A DNA stretch of 14,809 nucleotides from an uncultured Anaerolineaceae bacterium (lineage in GTDB: Bacteria; Chloroflexota; Anaerolineae; Promineifilales; Promineifilaceae). Made by a program: the position numbers and the translations under genes. A model generated the notes under the pieces. The model was not told where the DNA came from, made no database searches, and worked only from the letters and a program-made list of their open reading frames with translations. Positions 13,606-14,809 of this stretch are shown piece after piece. The first letter of the stretch is position 1, and every line of letters begins with the position of its first letter. The stretch is taken from assembly GCA_937967805.1 (NCBI GenBank), contig CALBTC010000332.1, positions 1-14,809 on the forward strand, read 5' to 3'.

Positions 13606-14809
13606 ATGATAGACACCGACGGGAAATTTTATTTAGGTCGCGTGGTAGATGCGCAGACAGATGAGAAAACCGAGCAGCGCTTGCTGTACGATCCTGACGA
13701 TCTGGTAACTCATGCGGTGGTCGTAGGCATGACCGGTTCTGGCAAGACGGGACTCTGCCTCGATTTACTGGAAGAGGCGGCGCTGAACAACGTGCCTGCC
13801 CTGATGATCGATCCCAAAGGAGACATCACCAACGCGCTGATGCACTTCCCTGATCTGGCCCCGGCTGACTTCCAACCGTGGATCAACGCCAACGAAGCTC
13901 GACGTGAGGGCAAAACGGTGGAGCAGGCCGCAGAGGAAACGGCCGCTCTCTGGCGCAACGGTTTAGCCGACTGGCAAATCACCCCGGACCGTATCCAGAA
14001 GCTCAAAGATTCCGCCCAGTTTGCCATCTACACCCCCGGCTCCGACGCCGGGCTGCCCGTCTCTATTTTGGCCTCGCTCAAAGCGCCAGACATCTCCTGG
14101 GACGACAACCGCGAACTGCTGCGTGAAAAGATTTCCGGCACTGTTACTGCCTTGCTGGGGTTGGTTGGCCTGAAAGATATCGATCCGGTGCGGGCGCGGG
14201 AGCACATTTTGTTGGCCAACATTTTTGAACACGCCTGGAGCCAGGGGCAGGACCTCGATTTGGCCTCGCTCATCATGCAGACGCAGGCGCCACCGTTTAC
14301 CAAGCTGGGCGTCTTCGATGTGAACACCTTCTTCCCCGAAAAAGACCGCTTTGAGCTGGCGATGATGCTCAACAACATTTTGGCCTCGCCGGCGTTCCAG
14401 GCGTGGATTGAGGGCGAGCCGCTGGACGTGGCCGGCTTGTTGTATTTGCCAGACGGCCGTCCCCGGCACACCATCTTTTACATCGCCCACCTTTCCGAAG
14501 CGGAGCGCATGTTTTTTGTGACCTTGCTCTATTCGGCCGTGGAGTCATGGATGCGGGCGCAGAAGGGCAGCACCACGCTGCGCGCCCTGGTCTACTTTGA
14601 CGAGATTTTTGGCTACCTGCCCCCCACCGCCAATCCGCCCTCAAAAGAGCCGATGCTACGCATGTTGAAGCAGGCGCGCGCCTTTGGCGTGGGTATGGTC
14701 CTGGCCACGCAAAATCCGGTCGATGTCGATTACAAGGCGCTGTCTAATGCCGGAACGTGGTTCATCGGCAAGCTGGGCACGGAGCAGGACAAGGCGCGGC
14801 TGCTGGACG
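13606..14809 (+). CDS. HerA/FtsK-like P-loop ATPase (3' end beyond window)
   Basis: An open frame of 401 codons runs off the window edge. It starts at ATG 13606, with GGAGG (13594-13598) 7 nt upstream. Visible are DGKFYLGRVVD (about 5-15), Walker A GMTGSGKTG (41-49, Lys47), IDPKGDITN, IYTPGSDAGLPVSIL, a helix-rich insert, Walker B ALVYFDEIFGYLPP (Asp332, Glu333), and ATQNPVDVDYKALSNAG, the segment carrying the sensor residue in HerA/FtsK-type motors. Members are multimeric ATP-driven DNA or protein translocases. The family of this exact shape is usually annotated 'ATP-binding protein, helicase HerA-like domain' and is typically much longer than what is seen. No nurA gene is nearby. It has its own ribosome-binding site and follows a terminator, so it is probably a separate transcript. 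Confidence 0.88.
   Translation, partial: MIDTDGKFYLGRVVDAQTDEKTEQRLLYDPDDLVTHAVVVGMTGSGKTGLCLDLLEEAALNNVPALMIDPKGDITNALMHFPDLAPADFQPWINANEARREGKTVEQAAEETAALWRNGLADWQITPDRIQKLKDSAQFAIYTPGSDAGLPVSILASLKAPDISWDDNRELLREKISGTVTALLGLVGLKDIDPVRAREHILLANIFEHAWSQGQDLDLASLIMQTQAPPFTKLGVFDVNTFFPEKDRFELAMMLNNILASPAFQAWIEGEPLDVAGLLYLPDGRPRHTIFYIAHLSEAERMFFVTLLYSAVESWMRAQKGSTTLRALVYFDEIFGYLPPTANPPSKEPMLRMLKQARAFGVGMVLATQNPVDVDYKALSNAGTWFIGKLGTEQDKARLLD

Larger units (their letters stand above)
141..14460. repeat. iterated palindrome ACGGCCGT, 15 exact copies across the window
   Basis: Exact copies start at 141, 3918, 5168, 5410, 6046, 6569, 7593, 8193, 8361, 10013, 10397, 12148, 13383, 13538 and 14453. 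Several extend to AACGGCCGTT or AAACGGCCGTTT. About another 15 near copies keep the CGGCCG core (for example 1361, 1387, 1805, 7503, 9936, 10672, 11701, 12100 and 13940). They lie in genes on both strands and between genes, always keeping genes in frame. Chance would give about 0.2 exact copies in this length at equal base frequencies. Confidence 0.85.

Noticed and set aside
1..14809. CRISPR array, tRNA, rRNA, or intact insertion sequence
   Set aside because: No regularly spaced repeats, no cloverleaf or rRNA core sequences, and no transposase motifs were seen on either strand.

Overview
The window looks like a chromosomal stretch from a mid-GC environmental bacterium. I favour Chloroflexota (Anaerolineae-like). 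This is inferred from gene style: long PAS hybrid kinases, tandem MazEF and DUF433/DUF5615 toxin-antitoxin pairs, and a 'GMTGSGKTG' HerA-like ATPase. A striking iterated palindrome, ACGGCCGT, occurs 15 times in 14.8 kb, in genes and between them. No rRNA, tRNA, CRISPR array or intact insertion sequence is visible.

Layout. Bases 1-2800 are an accessory, partly decayed region. It holds a frameshifted remnant of a small conserved gene (30-211), an AT-richer two-helix membrane protein of unknown function (300-1184), and about 650 bp of gene-poor DNA with a strong hairpin and a minus-strand coding remnant. A tandem pair of paralogous unknown proteins follows (1840-2298 and 2324-2788). Bases 2831-8912 lie on the minus strand. 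In order of transcription they are an intact 1078-residue membrane hybrid histidine kinase with about five PAS domains (8912-5676), a PfkB-family sugar kinase (5525-4626), and a second hybrid kinase (4378-2831). The second kinase is a clear pseudogene: it has lost its phosphorylatable-histidine domain and also carries an amber stop and a one-base frameshift.

A 380 bp divergent intergenic region separates these from pyruvate, phosphate dikinase (ppdK, 9293-11980, plus strand), the most confidently named gene here. A self-complementary repeat with two competing folds follows ppdK immediately. Next come two toxin-antitoxin operons on the plus strand, MazE/MazF (12221-12795) and DUF433/DUF5615 (12880-13475). 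Each has its own plausible promoter, a strong Shine-Dalgarno site on the antitoxin, and the same one-base TAATG stop/start overlap. A terminator-like hairpin built on the ACGGCCGT palindrome follows. The window ends inside a HerA/FtsK-type P-loop ATPase gene (13606 onward).

Central metabolism (ppdK, PfkB kinase) and signalling form the stable part. The left end and the toxin-antitoxin block look like accessory DNA. I see no clearly new multi-gene system. The best leads are the iterated palindrome with its reuse in hairpins, the tandem unknown paralogues, and the multiply broken kinase.
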